Shown here piece by piece: positions 24,269 to 32,853 of a stretch of 64,000 nt of DNA. Numbering within the stretch: the first letter of the stretch is position 1; every line of letters begins with the position of its first letter. The position numbers and the translations under genes are program-made. The stretch spans positions 26,966 through 90,965 of the forward strand of contig DAOVPV010000004.1 in the NCBI GenBank assembly GCA_030629005.1. Direction: 5' to 3'. The notes beneath the pieces were generated by a model, which did no database searches, was not told where the DNA came from, and saw nothing but the letters and a program-made list of their open reading frames with translations. The stretch is from a bacterium. GTDB lineage: Bacteria; Babelota; Babeliae; Babelales; UASB340.

Positions 24269-25918
24269 TTAAAACTTAATGCTTTTTATTTTAGTATTAT
24301 CTAAAAGAAAATCAAATAAAGATTTCAAAAAGAACACTCCAGATAGCACCGTTGCAATTATACCAACCATTAAAGTAACCGCAAACCCTTTTATAACAGG
24401 ACCACCAAACTTAAACAGTATAAAACCTGTTAAAAATGTGGTTATATTGGAATCCAAAATAACAATCATTGCCCCTTTAAAACCGTCATTTAGAGCTTTT
24501 CTAAAAGGAATACCCTTCTTTAACTCTTCCTTTATACCTTCATAAATAAGAATGGAAGCATCAATTGCCATACCAATCGTCAAAATCATACCAGCAATAC
24601 CAGATAGGGTTAAGGCAGACTCAAAATAAGATAATAATAATAAAATCAAAAAGAGGTTATAAGCAATAGCCATAACAGCAAAAAAACCGGCTATCTTATA
24701 ATAAAACAAACTAAAAATAAACAATAAACCAATCGCAATTAAACAAGACATAAGCCCATTGCTTATTGAATCCTGGCCCAAAGAAGCTCCGACTCGTGTT
24801 TCCTGTTCAAATTTTATAGGTGCAACTAACGCACCAGAACGAAGAACCAAAGCTAAATCATTACCTTCTTCTGGTGTAAAATTACCAGAAATCTGACCTT
24901 GCCCACCAATTTCTGACTGTATCGTTGGAGCAGAATACATAACATCATCAATAATAATGCCTAAACTTTTACCAATGTTATTTCCTGTTATCTCTCTAAA
25001 CTTACGAGCACCAGAACTATCAAGCTTAAAACTTACAGCAACTTTGTTGTATTCATCATAAGTTATTCTAGCATCAACAATGTGATCACCCGTCAAATCT
25101 GGAAAGACAGAAACCAAATAAACAAGCCCAGAATCTTCATCATCAAAATCTGTACGATTGCTTTTACCTTTTACAATCATTTTATCTGATGGCAACTCAC
25201 CATCAAAATCGTCTAAAATTTCACTCTCAGATCTAGCAACTTTTTCAACTAATTTAAAATCAAGTTTTGCTGTTTTGGTAATAACATCTTTAACCCGTTC
25301 AGGATCGTTAACACCTGGTAACTGAACAACAATTTGTTTTTCACCATGCTGTTGAACAACAATACCTTCAACACCAAAACCACTTAATCTATTAGAAAGA
25401 ACATTTACAGCTTGCTCTACAGATCCTAAACGAATTCGTTGTTCTTCTGCTGGAGTTAATGCACAAATAACATCATAACCCTTCAATGTTGTTTTTAAAC
25501 TTAAAACTTTTTTCTTTATTAAATTAAAACAAATCTTTGCATCTTGTTCATCTTCAAAAGACAATAATAATTTAGAACCAGAAACATCTCTTTTTACCGG
25601 CCATTTTTTTAAATTATCTGTTTTAAATAATTGATCTAAGTTTTTATTATCTAATTTTAACTTCAACTCTACAGCCTTATCTACCTCTACCCCTAAAACT
25701 AAATATGTTCCACCCTGTAAATCTATCCCTAATTTTAATCTCGACATATTTATAGAATGAAATACTTTTTCGACAAATGAAAATTTTCGTCCAGATTCAC
25801 GCTCAAGCTTGTCTGCTTTTTTCATGTCAATAGAAACTAAAAAGAAAATTCCAACCGCTGCTATCATTGCCCATAACATTAATTTTGAAAATAAAATTCT
25901 ACCAATTCGTGCAGTCAT
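24269..25918 (-). CDS. secD: Protein translocase subunit SecD
   Basis: SecD, with SecF, uses the proton gradient to pull exported proteins through SecYEG. The 549-residue protein has TM1 (LMLWAMIAAVGIFFLVSI), the GIDLQGGTYLVLGV motif just after it, a large periplasmic P1 domain including VVQLPGVNDPERVKDVI, and five C-terminal TM helices with the SecD signature GMILTIGMAIDASILIYEGIKEEL. The start follows GAGGAGAG. secF is not adjacent, although the two usually form an operon or fusion. The large number of exported proteins in this window depends on this machinery. Confidence 0.95.
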   Translation of the reverse strand: MTARIGRILFSKLMLWAMIAAVGIFFLVSIDMKKADKLERESGRKFSFVEKVFHSINMSRLKLGIDLQGGTYLVLGVEVDKAVELKLKLDNKNLDQLFKTDNLKKWPVKRDVSGSKLLLSFEDEQDAKICFNLIKKKVLSLKTTLKGYDVICALTPAEEQRIRLGSVEQAVNVLSNRLSGFGVEGIVVQQHGEKQIVVQLPGVNDPERVKDVITKTAKLDFKLVEKVARSESEILDDFDGELPSDKMIVKGKSNRTDFDDEDSGLVYLVSVFPDLTGDHIVDARITYDEYNKVAVSFKLDSSGARKFREITGNNIGKSLGIIIDDVMYSAPTIQSEIGGQGQISGNFTPEEGNDLALVLRSGALVAPIKFEQETRVGASLGQDSISNGLMSCLIAIGLLFIFSLFYYKIAGFFAVMAIAYNLFLILLLLSYFESALTLSGIAGMILTIGMAIDASILIYEGIKEELKKGIPFRKALNDGFKGAMIVILDSNITTFLTGFILFKFGGPVIKGFAVTLMVGIIATVLSGVFFLKSLFDFLLDNTKIKSIKF

Positions 25919-25960
25919 TAGACTCTCCTCAATAATTTATTAAATAACATTGCATCACTT

Positions 25961-26080
25961 TAATGGCCTGCCAGACGAAGCCACCTGGGCGTAAGCATTT
26001 TCAATGGCCCTACTACGCTCTTCGAGCTACGAAGAGCATACTTCGCTTGTTCTTAACAAAATCAATTTACTATATTAAGT
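25961..26080 (-). repeat. Degenerate second part of the tRNA-3' element downstream of tRNA-Leu(AAG)
   Basis: Reading leftward there are a GAAGAGC/GCTCTTC hairpin, GCCCAGGTGGC (also as gccacctgggc near 5835) and finally a second TGGCAGGCCA core (25963-25972). No open frame for a GIY-YIG protein survives. It looks like a decayed relative of the unit at 5482-5873 with the nuclease gene lost. Confidence 0.55.
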
Positions 26081-26131
26081 AAATTCCTTTAAAAAGTTGG
26101 CCTGCCATACGTAGCTTTAGCGAAGTATGGT
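26081..26131 (-). repeat. tRNA-3'-end hairpin element, copy at tRNA-Leu(AAG)
   Basis: On the minus strand, CCATAC (26131-26126, starting with the tRNA CCA) is complementary to GTATGG (26110-26105). This is followed by the AG-GCCA core, AACTTTTT and AAAGGAATTT. The CCA-side pairing is perfect; the terminator-side stem has one bulge. It is the third tRNA-attached copy. Confidence 0.78.
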
Positions 26132-26214
26132 GCCGAGGAGGGGACTCGAACCCCTATGGAGTTTCCCCCGCTGCCCCCTTAAGACAGTGCGTCTACCAAT
26201 TTCGCCACCTCGGC
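26129..26214 (-). tRNA. tRNA-Leu (anticodon AAG)
   Basis: An 86-base class II tRNA with acceptor GCCGAGG/CCTCGGC, a long variable arm and encoded CCA. The anticodon stem CTGTC/GGCAG leaves the seven-base loop TTAAGGG, so positions 34-36 are AAG. An unmodified or inosine A34 in a bacterial tRNA-Leu is rare; most bacteria use GAG here. The reading depends on the 5-7-5 stem-loop geometry, which has one T-G pair. Confidence 0.88.
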
Positions 26215-26317
26215 ATCTTTTCAGTATAAAAGCTTTGAATCGCTTTATAAACAAAACTTCAACATGCAAAATTTACCAGATAATTAAAAAGTTGGCAATC
26301 ATTTTAACGCAAAAATA

Positions 26318-27172
26318 TTATTTATTTTTTAACTCAAGAGCTCTTTCTTTTACGTCTCTAAGAAAGTTTTCGAATGTTTCTCGAACTTTTTCGGTTGTAT
26401 TTTGATAGATGACAATTAACTTATCAAAAAATATCTCTATTTTATTTTTTTTAATATCTCTAACTTTTTTTATTGGTGTTTTTTCTTCTTCCAAGTCCAA
26501 ATCTTGTTCTTGCTCATCCTGTTTTGCATCTACGTCTTTTTCTTCTAAATCAATTTCTTCTTTGTTTATATTTTCATCTTGCTCTACTGTTAAATCTAAC
26601 AATTCATTAATTGATTTTATTTGATCTTCAATTTTTTTAAACAAATCATCCAGTTCTTTAACCATCAAATCTTCCATTTTTTGTAAAATAGCTTTTATCG
26701 CTTTTAAATTTTCTTCTAATTGTTTTAAGTTTTTATTGGTTAAATTAGAATCAATGTTATCTGCAATATTTAAATTTAACTTATTACTCTCTACAGATAT
26801 CTTTGATGCATTAATATATTCTGTATCAACTTGAGCAAGCTTTTCTAAGACGACATCTTTCAAAGCTTCAACTCCTGTACACTTTTCTTGAAGACCTTCT
26901 ATTTTAGTCACTCCTAAAACAAAACTAACTCGCAACAACAATTCATCCAAAGGCTGATCCACTCTTCCTTGATAACCTTCATGCACACCATTCTTTTGCT
27001 CATCAATCTCTTTCAAAACCGAATTTATTTCACTCGTTAAACTTTTTTCACTTGCAAAATATGTTTTTAAAAAATCCGGAGCAGCAGAAACATCTTGCTC
27101 TTGAGCTAATACAAAACTATTAAAACTAATAATAAAAAATATCGACGTGAACAATAAAGAAAGTCTCTTCAT
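26318..27172 (-). CDS. Exported coiled-coil protein of unknown function
   Basis: A 284-residue protein with a signal peptide ending at FVLAQ, then a largely alpha-helical, acidic sequence. It has a long coiled-coil region (about residues 120-200: NKNLKQLEENLKAIKAILQKMEDLMVKELDDLFKK), a very acidic linker (EEIDLEEKDVDAKQDEQEQDLDLEEE) and a basic C-terminus. No domain is recognised. The gene downstream of it on the left is tRNA-Leu. The neighbouring exported coiled-coil gene at 27202 has the same general build and direction, so the two are probably co-transcribed and may be partners. Confidence 0.75.
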   Translation of the reverse strand: MKRLSLLFTSIFFIISFNSFVLAQEQDVSAAPDFLKTYFASEKSLTSEINSVLKEIDEQKNGVHEGYQGRVDQPLDELLLRVSFVLGVTKIEGLQEKCTGVEALKDVVLEKLAQVDTEYINASKISVESNKLNLNIADNIDSNLTNKNLKQLEENLKAIKAILQKMEDLMVKELDDLFKKIEDQIKSINELLDLTVEQDENINKEEIDLEEKDVDAKQDEQEQDLDLEEEKTPIKKVRDIKKNKIEIFFDKLIVIYQNTTEKVRETFENFLRDVKERALELKNK

Positions 27173-27201
27173 ACATTCTTCCCTTTTTTATTTCAAAAAA
27201 T

Positions 27202-28251
27202 TTATGAAAAAATATTATAGATTTTTGCAGTTACATTAACAAAAGAAGCATAAGCTTTTTGATACCAAATTTTTGGCCCCATTTTTTTAGCAGTCTCTTT
27301 TCTTTTTTGCACTTTTTGCTCTTGTAAAAATTTTTCTTCTTTTATTTTTTTTATTCTCTCGGCTCTATCTTTTATTATTACACCTTTAGATTCAAGTTCT
27401 TGAACTGAAGATGTTACTTTTTCCATCTGCTCTTTTATAAATTCTAAAAAATTCGAAAAATCTTGGTACAAAGTTTCAGTGATATATTTTTTTATAGCGC
27501 GAACCTTTTCAAGACCATCACCCTTTAACTGATAAAAAATCAATCTAGCTTTTTTATCATCTATGATGCCCCAAATTTTATCAAACATTTCATCAGCTTT
27601 TTTAGATTCATCTTGCGCCATACGCGTAAACTCATCAACCTTTTTTAGCCTATCCTTTATAGATCTATCAAGATCATTAATAGACTTTATATCCAACTTC
27701 AATTGGTCTACACTTTTAATTAAAGACAACACTTGATCAAGTAATTCTTCAAGCTCAACCTCTTCTTTACTTGTAACACCAATATCTTTTTGCTGTAAAT
27801 ACTCATTTTTTTGTTTCTGTAAATACTTACTTACACTACTAAAAAAAGACGCTACAGATGCCTGTTCAAAACCTTCCTTTTTATAAAACTCATCTAATTG
27901 AGAATCTACAGGCAACAAATCTTGTGTATAATTTTTAGGAAATTCAACAATAGATAAAACAATATCCTGTATTTCTTGATTAATTTTGTAAGCCTCCATT
28001 AACCACTTTTTTTTCATTAACCAATTGCCCTGAACCCCAATTTGATCTTCAGACAAAGACATATTGTCCAAACCATCAACTTCAGAATCATTTATCGGTT
28101 CAACTTCATCAGATTCTTCTTGAACAACTACAGGCCTGGACAACCCAGAATCTTCCGGTTCATATGAATACTCATCACTATCAAATTCTTGAGATTTCAA
28201 ACAAATAACGAAAAGCATACAGCAAAGCATTACTACTTTATTCATCTTCAT
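27202..28251 (-). CDS. Exported coiled-coil protein of unknown function
   Basis: This 349-residue protein has a signal sequence (MKMNKVVMLCCMLFVICLKS), an acidic low-complexity stretch (DSDEYSYEPEDSG...EESDEVEPINDSEVDG) and then mostly helical coiled coil (about residues 150-320), ending in a basic tail near QKAYASFVNVTAKIYNIF. No family is recognised. It precedes the similar exported gene at 26318 on the same strand with a 29-base gap, and the pair is likely one operon. Confidence 0.75.
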   Translation of the reverse strand: MKMNKVVMLCCMLFVICLKSQEFDSDEYSYEPEDSGLSRPVVVQEESDEVEPINDSEVDGLDNMSLSEDQIGVQGNWLMKKKWLMEAYKINQEIQDIVLSIVEFPKNYTQDLLPVDSQLDEFYKKEGFEQASVASFFSSVSKYLQKQKNEYLQQKDIGVTSKEEVELEELLDQVLSLIKSVDQLKLDIKSINDLDRSIKDRLKKVDEFTRMAQDESKKADEMFDKIWGIIDDKKARLIFYQLKGDGLEKVRAIKKYITETLYQDFSNFLEFIKEQMEKVTSSVQELESKGVIIKDRAERIKKIKEEKFLQEQKVQKRKETAKKMGPKIWYQKAYASFVNVTAKIYNIFS

Positions 28252-28296
28252 TGAAAAACCTTTTTTTTAGAAACAAATTTCTAGTCCTAAAAGAGG

Positions 28297-28758
28297 TTAT
28301 AAATTTTTAGAAAGATCTTCAAGTTCTTTAAAAAGACTGTTTATTAACTCTTCTGCTTCAGAGGATGTATAACTCCACAAAACTCCCTGATCAACTCGAG
28401 TAAGTATCGATCTGTCAGACTTAATATCAATTGTATCAATTCTGACAACATTCATTAAAGGATGAACAGAAGAAGGAGCCATTACAACGCCTGCTCGACC
28501 TAAAACACTATAAGCCACATTACCTTCGCCCAAAAAACATAGCATTATTTTTTTTTGCCAAACCATATTTCTATAACCAGTGTGTTCTTTATGAATTGTC
28601 AATAAAAGACTTTCATCCCCTTTTGGATAAATGCATTGAACCGGAGTCGTATTAGGAACACCCTTTTCTGAAAATGTTGCTAATATACCAACCATGCTTT
28701 TACGCTTTAACATATTTACTAAATCTTCTGGTAACTTAACGCCTACGTGTTTAGCCAT
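28297..28758 (-). CDS. Pyridoxamine 5'-phosphate oxidase-like FMN-binding protein
   Basis: A 153-residue split-barrel flavoprotein fold. The opening KSMVGILATFSEKGVPNTTPVQCIYPKGDESLLLTIHKEHTGYRN is the usual PNPOx-like FMN-binding start, with TGYRN replacing the RKxxN phosphate contacts. Small members of this group act as flavin reductases, F420/FMN-binding proteins or heme-degrading enzymes, so the substrate is not assigned. It is cytoplasmic (no signal). It is located between exported coiled-coil proteins and hemW, on the same strand. Confidence 0.82.
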   Translation of the reverse strand: MAKHVGVKLPEDLVNMLKRKSMVGILATFSEKGVPNTTPVQCIYPKGDESLLLTIHKEHTGYRNMVWQKKIMLCFLGEGNVAYSVLGRAGVVMAPSSVHPLMNVVRIDTIDIKSDRSILTRVDQGVLWSYTSSEAEELINSLFKELEDLSKNL

Positions 28759-28814
28759 AATACCCCTATAAGTTTTTTACAACAATAAAACGAATAATTC
28801 TTTTTTTTAACAAA

Positions 28815-29936
28815 CTAGAATAATTTTAAAATTATCTCATTTTCAAGCAAAAAGCCCTTTTTTGTAAGATAAATTCTACCACCATCTTGAAAAATTAAAC
28901 CTAATTCTTTCAAATTTTCTAAATTACTAAAAAACCTCTCTTTTTTCTCATTACTTAAAAAGTATAACATACGACGCAAGTCCCCTCCCTTTTTCATCCT
29001 TAAAGTCAACATTAAATATTCCAAAAAAATCTGTTGCTCGGTCAACACTTCATGTTCAGCAAATTTTAATGGCGATTCGACTTGCATTAAATACTTTTTT
29101 ATATTTTTTTCATTTATATATCTAATATTTCCATCAAAGGAACTTGCCCCTAAGCCTAATCCAAGATACGGCTTCCGCTCCCAATATGCCATATTATGCA
29201 TAGACTCTGCCCCCGGCCTAGAAAAGTTTGATATCTCGTATTGCATAAAACCATTTTCTTCTAAAAAATCAACCGTACTATTATAAAGGGATGCTATTTT
29301 AGCATTTTTTTGTAAAGAAATCATATTTTTTTTTACAAGATCAAATAACCTTGTTTTTTTGTACAATGTTAATAAATAAACTGAGATATGTTTTACAGGC
29401 CAAGCAACTACTTTATTAAGAGTATTTTGCCAAGTGGAATCATCAACACCGGGCAATCCCAAAATTAAATCTACAGAAATATTCTCGAAATACTTTTTAG
29501 ATAAATTAATAGCATTTATAGCCTGCTCAACAGTTTGTTTTCGACCAACTTGTAACAAAACATTATCGTCTAAAACTTGAATACCAATACTTAATCTATT
29601 TATACCCAACTCTTTCCAACAAATTAATTTTTCTTGCGTAATATCAGCAGGATTTGCCTCTATCGTAAACTCTTTAATCTCAGTTAAGTCAAAAGAACTT
29701 TTCAATTCTTTAAAAAACTTTCTTAGCAAATCTACAGGCCAAAGAGATGGAGTTCCACCACCAATAAAAATTGTTTTTATCTTAGAATTATTTTTTAAAC
29801 TTTTAACCTGAGAACATAACGTCGAATTATATTCTTCTTTTAAAGAGTCTAATTTACAAAAAGATAAAAAGTCACAATAGAAACATTTACTGTTACAAAA
29901 CGGCCAATGTATATAAAGATATTCAAAGTTGTTCAA
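28815..29936 (-). CDS. hemW: HemW-like radical SAM protein
   Basis: HemW-family proteins bind a 4Fe-4S cluster, SAM and heme, and act in heme trafficking; they were formerly annotated as oxygen-independent coproporphyrinogen oxidase. The 373-residue protein has the cluster motif HWPFCNSKCFYCDF (Cys14, 18, 21), FIGGGTPSLWP, EANPADIT, NRLSIGIQVLDD and VDLILGLPG. A C-terminal winged-helix-like HemN_C region ends it. The only plausible start is TTG at 29936, 16 bases after serS ends. Without other heme genes in the window, a role in heme synthesis is not implied. Confidence 0.9.
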   Translation of the reverse strand: MNNFEYLYIHWPFCNSKCFYCDFLSFCKLDSLKEEYNSTLCSQVKSLKNNSKIKTIFIGGGTPSLWPVDLLRKFFKELKSSFDLTEIKEFTIEANPADITQEKLICWKELGINRLSIGIQVLDDNVLLQVGRKQTVEQAINAINLSKKYFENISVDLILGLPGVDDSTWQNTLNKVVAWPVKHISVYLLTLYKKTRLFDLVKKNMISLQKNAKIASLYNSTVDFLEENGFMQYEISNFSRPGAESMHNMAYWERKPYLGLGLGASSFDGNIRYINEKNIKKYLMQVESPLKFAEHEVLTEQQIFLEYLMLTLRMKKGGDLRRMLYFLSNEKKERFFSNLENLKELGLIFQDGGRIYLTKKGFLLENEIILKLF

Positions 29937-29954
29937 AATATTTTCTTACTTCTT

Positions 29955-31193
29955 TTACCACAAGTTATTCATTGCATCTTGCAAAACTTTAGGAAAAACA
30001 ATAGAACCATCTTCTTGTTGATACGTTTCCATTAAAGCAACTATCAATCTTGGCAACGCCAATGAAGAAGCATTCAATGTATGAACAAGTTCCGGCTTAG
30101 AATCCTGATTTTTTCTATATCTAATTTTAGCCCGTCTTGACTGAAAATCAGTACAATTACTACAAGATGAAACTTCATAGTACTGGTTCTGACCGGGAAG
30201 CCATACCTCTATGTCATATGTCTTTGACGATGCAAAAGAACAATCTTGAGCTGCCAAAAGAGAAACTCTATAATGTAAACCGAGTAACTGCAAAATCTTT
30301 TCGGCAGATTTTATCATACGAACTAATTCTTCATTAGATTCTTCTGGCTGACAAATAGAATAAGTTTCAACTTTCTCAAATTGATGAATCCTAATAAGAC
30401 CTCTATCTGTTGAACCATAACCGCCAGCCTCTCTTCTAAAACACCCAGTCCATGCAGCATATCTTTTTGGTAAATCTTGAGAAGAAAGTATCTGATTAGA
30501 ATGAACATTTGTTAAACAAACCTCTGCTGTTGGTATTAAACAAAGGTCATCTTGGGTTTTGTAAAAATCACCCTCAAATTTAGGTAAATTACCAGAGTTT
30601 ACTAGCGATTGTTCCTTTACCAAATAAGGTGGAATTACAGGCTCAAAGCCATGAGAATAATTATTTTTAAGCATCAAATTTGTTAATGCATAAATCAATT
30701 TAACCGCATCTTTTTTATAAAAAACAAAATTGGATCCAGACATAGCTATTGCTGCATCAAAATCAAACCAATCCAATTTTTCATTTAATTCAACATGGTT
30801 TTTAGGCTTAAAGCTAAACTCTTTTTGAGAGCCAAAGTCCCAAGAAACTTTATTCGATTCCTTATTTCCTTCGGGAACATCCTCTTGAGGAACATTGGGA
30901 CAAGACAGTAATAAACTTTTAAAATCTACTTCTAGCCCAGATAAACTTTTTTCTTTTTGCTTTAAAGTTTTACCAATCTCTATCGACTTATCTCTTACCT
31001 CTGATGTTATCCCGCCCTTTGCCATCGCAGCAAGCTCATTTTTTTCTTTTCTTAAAGTTTCAACTTCACTCATTAAAGAACGAACTTGACTATCAAGATC
31101 TATCAATTTATCAATTTCAAACTTAGGCTCTTTTTTTAAAATTAATTTTTTTAATTTTAAAGGCTCTTTTCTCAACAAACTCAAATCTATCAT
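29955..31193 (-). CDS. serS: Serine--tRNA ligase
   Basis: SerS charges tRNA-Ser and tRNA-Sec. The 412-residue class II synthetase begins MIDLSLLRKEPLKLKKLI, has an N-terminal coiled-coil arm (about residues 30-100), motif 2 in YAAWTGCFRREAGGYGSTDRGLIRIHQFEKVE, and motif 3 near LNASSLALPRLIVALMETYQ. The start at 31193 is supported by GGAG nine bases upstream and by family alignment. Codons before it are encoded by an interspersed repeat and are not used. The start lies right after the stop of the exported membrane protein gene. Confidence 0.96.
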   Translation of the reverse strand: MIDLSLLRKEPLKLKKLILKKEPKFEIDKLIDLDSQVRSLMSEVETLRKEKNELAAMAKGGITSEVRDKSIEIGKTLKQKEKSLSGLEVDFKSLLLSCPNVPQEDVPEGNKESNKVSWDFGSQKEFSFKPKNHVELNEKLDWFDFDAAIAMSGSNFVFYKKDAVKLIYALTNLMLKNNYSHGFEPVIPPYLVKEQSLVNSGNLPKFEGDFYKTQDDLCLIPTAEVCLTNVHSNQILSSQDLPKRYAAWTGCFRREAGGYGSTDRGLIRIHQFEKVETYSICQPEESNEELVRMIKSAEKILQLLGLHYRVSLLAAQDCSFASSKTYDIEVWLPGQNQYYEVSSCSNCTDFQSRRAKIRYRKNQDSKPELVHTLNASSLALPRLIVALMETYQQEDGSIVFPKVLQDAMNNLW

Positions 31194-31195
31194 TT

Positions 31196-32743
31196 TTAAA
31201 CTCCAGCTAATTCGGAAGAACACACGAGTGTGGAAACATTTAATATTATAGAATCATACTCTAGTTTTAAATTTTTAATTTTTTCATAAACTGTTTTAGA
31301 CTCATCCTTTAACAAATCCACAAGCTTTAATAAAACTATCTTTTTTTCACCAGAAATATTTTTAAGTTTACTTTCTAATTTTTCAATAAGGTAAATAAAC
31401 AAACCTTTGTCATTATAACTAAATGAATCAAAATAAAAATCTTTATTTTCACCATATTTAAGGAATAATTTATAAAGATCTGCTAAAATCATTTCTAACT
31501 TTTGCTCGCCATTACTCATAAAATGGCCTAAAACATTTTTAAATATAAAACCCGAAGCAATAACCAATAATGGAATTTTTACAAAATTAAAACTAAAAGC
31601 AAACACATCTAAAACATCCAAAAGATTTCTATAAAGAATAAGATAATGAACTTGTACAATATCAGGAATATTCTTAGCAAAATTAGAAATACCCTCAACG
31701 GCACCATCAGTTGCTCCATTTGCAACTCGCCCAAAACCTCTACCAATCATCCCCAAAAAACCTCCCGGCTGAATAACTTCAACATCTCCACCACCTAAAG
31801 TTCCATCATTAGCTAAAACTTTATCTTTTAAATTTAATAAATAACCTAACGATGGTCCATCTTCCAATTCTTCATCTGGAACAAAACCTTTTCTCACCAA
31901 AGCTCCAACTCCTTGATATAATTGCTCATTTAAATAATTTCTATATTTAAATAATTCTAAATTAGAAATAGAATCTACTTTATCAATAACATAATCTTTT
32001 ATGGCATCTTTATTTTTAAATACCAAATAAGTACCGGTACCTAAAATTACAGTCCAAAAAGAATACTTTAACCAATTCCGTCTTAAAATATTCTGTTTTT
32101 TTAGACCTGCAAATTCATTTTTTGAAAAAGCTTTAAAATTTAAAAAATTATTTAAGCCCTCTGTAAAGAAGTGGTATTTCTCATCTATAGATTTTTTTAC
32201 AAACAACTCATAAGATTTATCATAAGAAGTCCTCCCAGGATAAAAATCCTGATTAAAAAAAGAATGCATGCAAAAAATAAACTTATCCAAAACTTCTCGA
32301 TAATTAGATACGTTATCTTTAGCAAAACTTATTCCAGAATTTTTACCAATACTAAAAGTCGAACGTAACTCTTCAACAAATCCAAGATAAGATGAGTTCC
32401 GCAATTTTAAATACTCTAATTTTTTTATTTTTTCTTCAAACTCATCTTTATTGTTTAAAACAATTTTTTCTAATTTATCTTGTCTTGTTGGATTTTTTAA
32501 ATGTAAATACCAATAATCCAAAAATAAATTAATTTTATCTAATTCCTGTTTTAGTACAGATCTAAAATTAATCAAAGTTTCTGGAGTTTTTAAAAAAATA
32601 GAAACATATTTTAAATTTTCTAAATATAAATCTTCACCAGAATTTAATTGAACCAAAAGTTCCGCCTTTGTTACATCAACTAAATCGGCTTTTACATTAC
32701 AAAAACAGAAAGCAAAAAAAAGTAATAAAAAAAATCTTTTCAT
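31196..32743 (-). CDS. Exported/membrane protein of unknown function
   Basis: A 515-residue protein with a signal peptide (MKRFFLLLFFAFCFCNVKA). A helical region follows, then a TM segment near residue 223 (YSFWTVILGTGTYLVFK), a glycine-rich loop (GGGDVEVIQPGGFLGMIGRGFG) and a hydrophobic stretch near 390 (FVKIPLLVIASGFIF). No family is recognised. The last codons (LNVSTLVCSSEL) are encoded by a long-form copy of the interspersed repeat at 31212-31247, so the C-terminus was probably altered by insertion of that repeat. It is co-directional with serS. Confidence 0.75.
   Translation of the reverse strand: MKRFFLLLFFAFCFCNVKADLVDVTKAELLVQLNSGEDLYLENLKYVSIFLKTPETLINFRSVLKQELDKINLFLDYWYLHLKNPTRQDKLEKIVLNNKDEFEEKIKKLEYLKLRNSSYLGFVEELRSTFSIGKNSGISFAKDNVSNYREVLDKFIFCMHSFFNQDFYPGRTSYDKSYELFVKKSIDEKYHFFTEGLNNFLNFKAFSKNEFAGLKKQNILRRNWLKYSFWTVILGTGTYLVFKNKDAIKDYVIDKVDSISNLELFKYRNYLNEQLYQGVGALVRKGFVPDEELEDGPSLGYLLNLKDKVLANDGTLGGGDVEVIQPGGFLGMIGRGFGRVANGATDGAVEGISNFAKNIPDIVQVHYLILYRNLLDVLDVFAFSFNFVKIPLLVIASGFIFKNVLGHFMSNGEQKLEMILADLYKLFLKYGENKDFYFDSFSYNDKGLFIYLIEKLESKLKNISGEKKIVLLKLVDLLKDESKTVYEKIKNLKLEYDSIILNVSTLVCSSELAGV
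31212..31247 (+). repeat. 21-bp interspersed repeat, copy 4 (long form with hairpin insert)
   Basis: TCGGAAGAA, the insert CACACGAGTGTGGAA, then ACATTTAATATT. The insert differs from the one at 14616 by two bases, and the CACAC/GTGTG hairpin is kept. It lies inside the 3' end of the gene at 31196-32743. Confidence 0.8.
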
Positions 32744-32853
32744 ATATTCACCATTATGCTAAAAAATATGATACCCCTAAGTCATTGCCACCCACATAAG
32801 TGAACCCGTATTCTAAAATAATTTAAACATTTTTCAAAAAAGGCCGAAAAACA

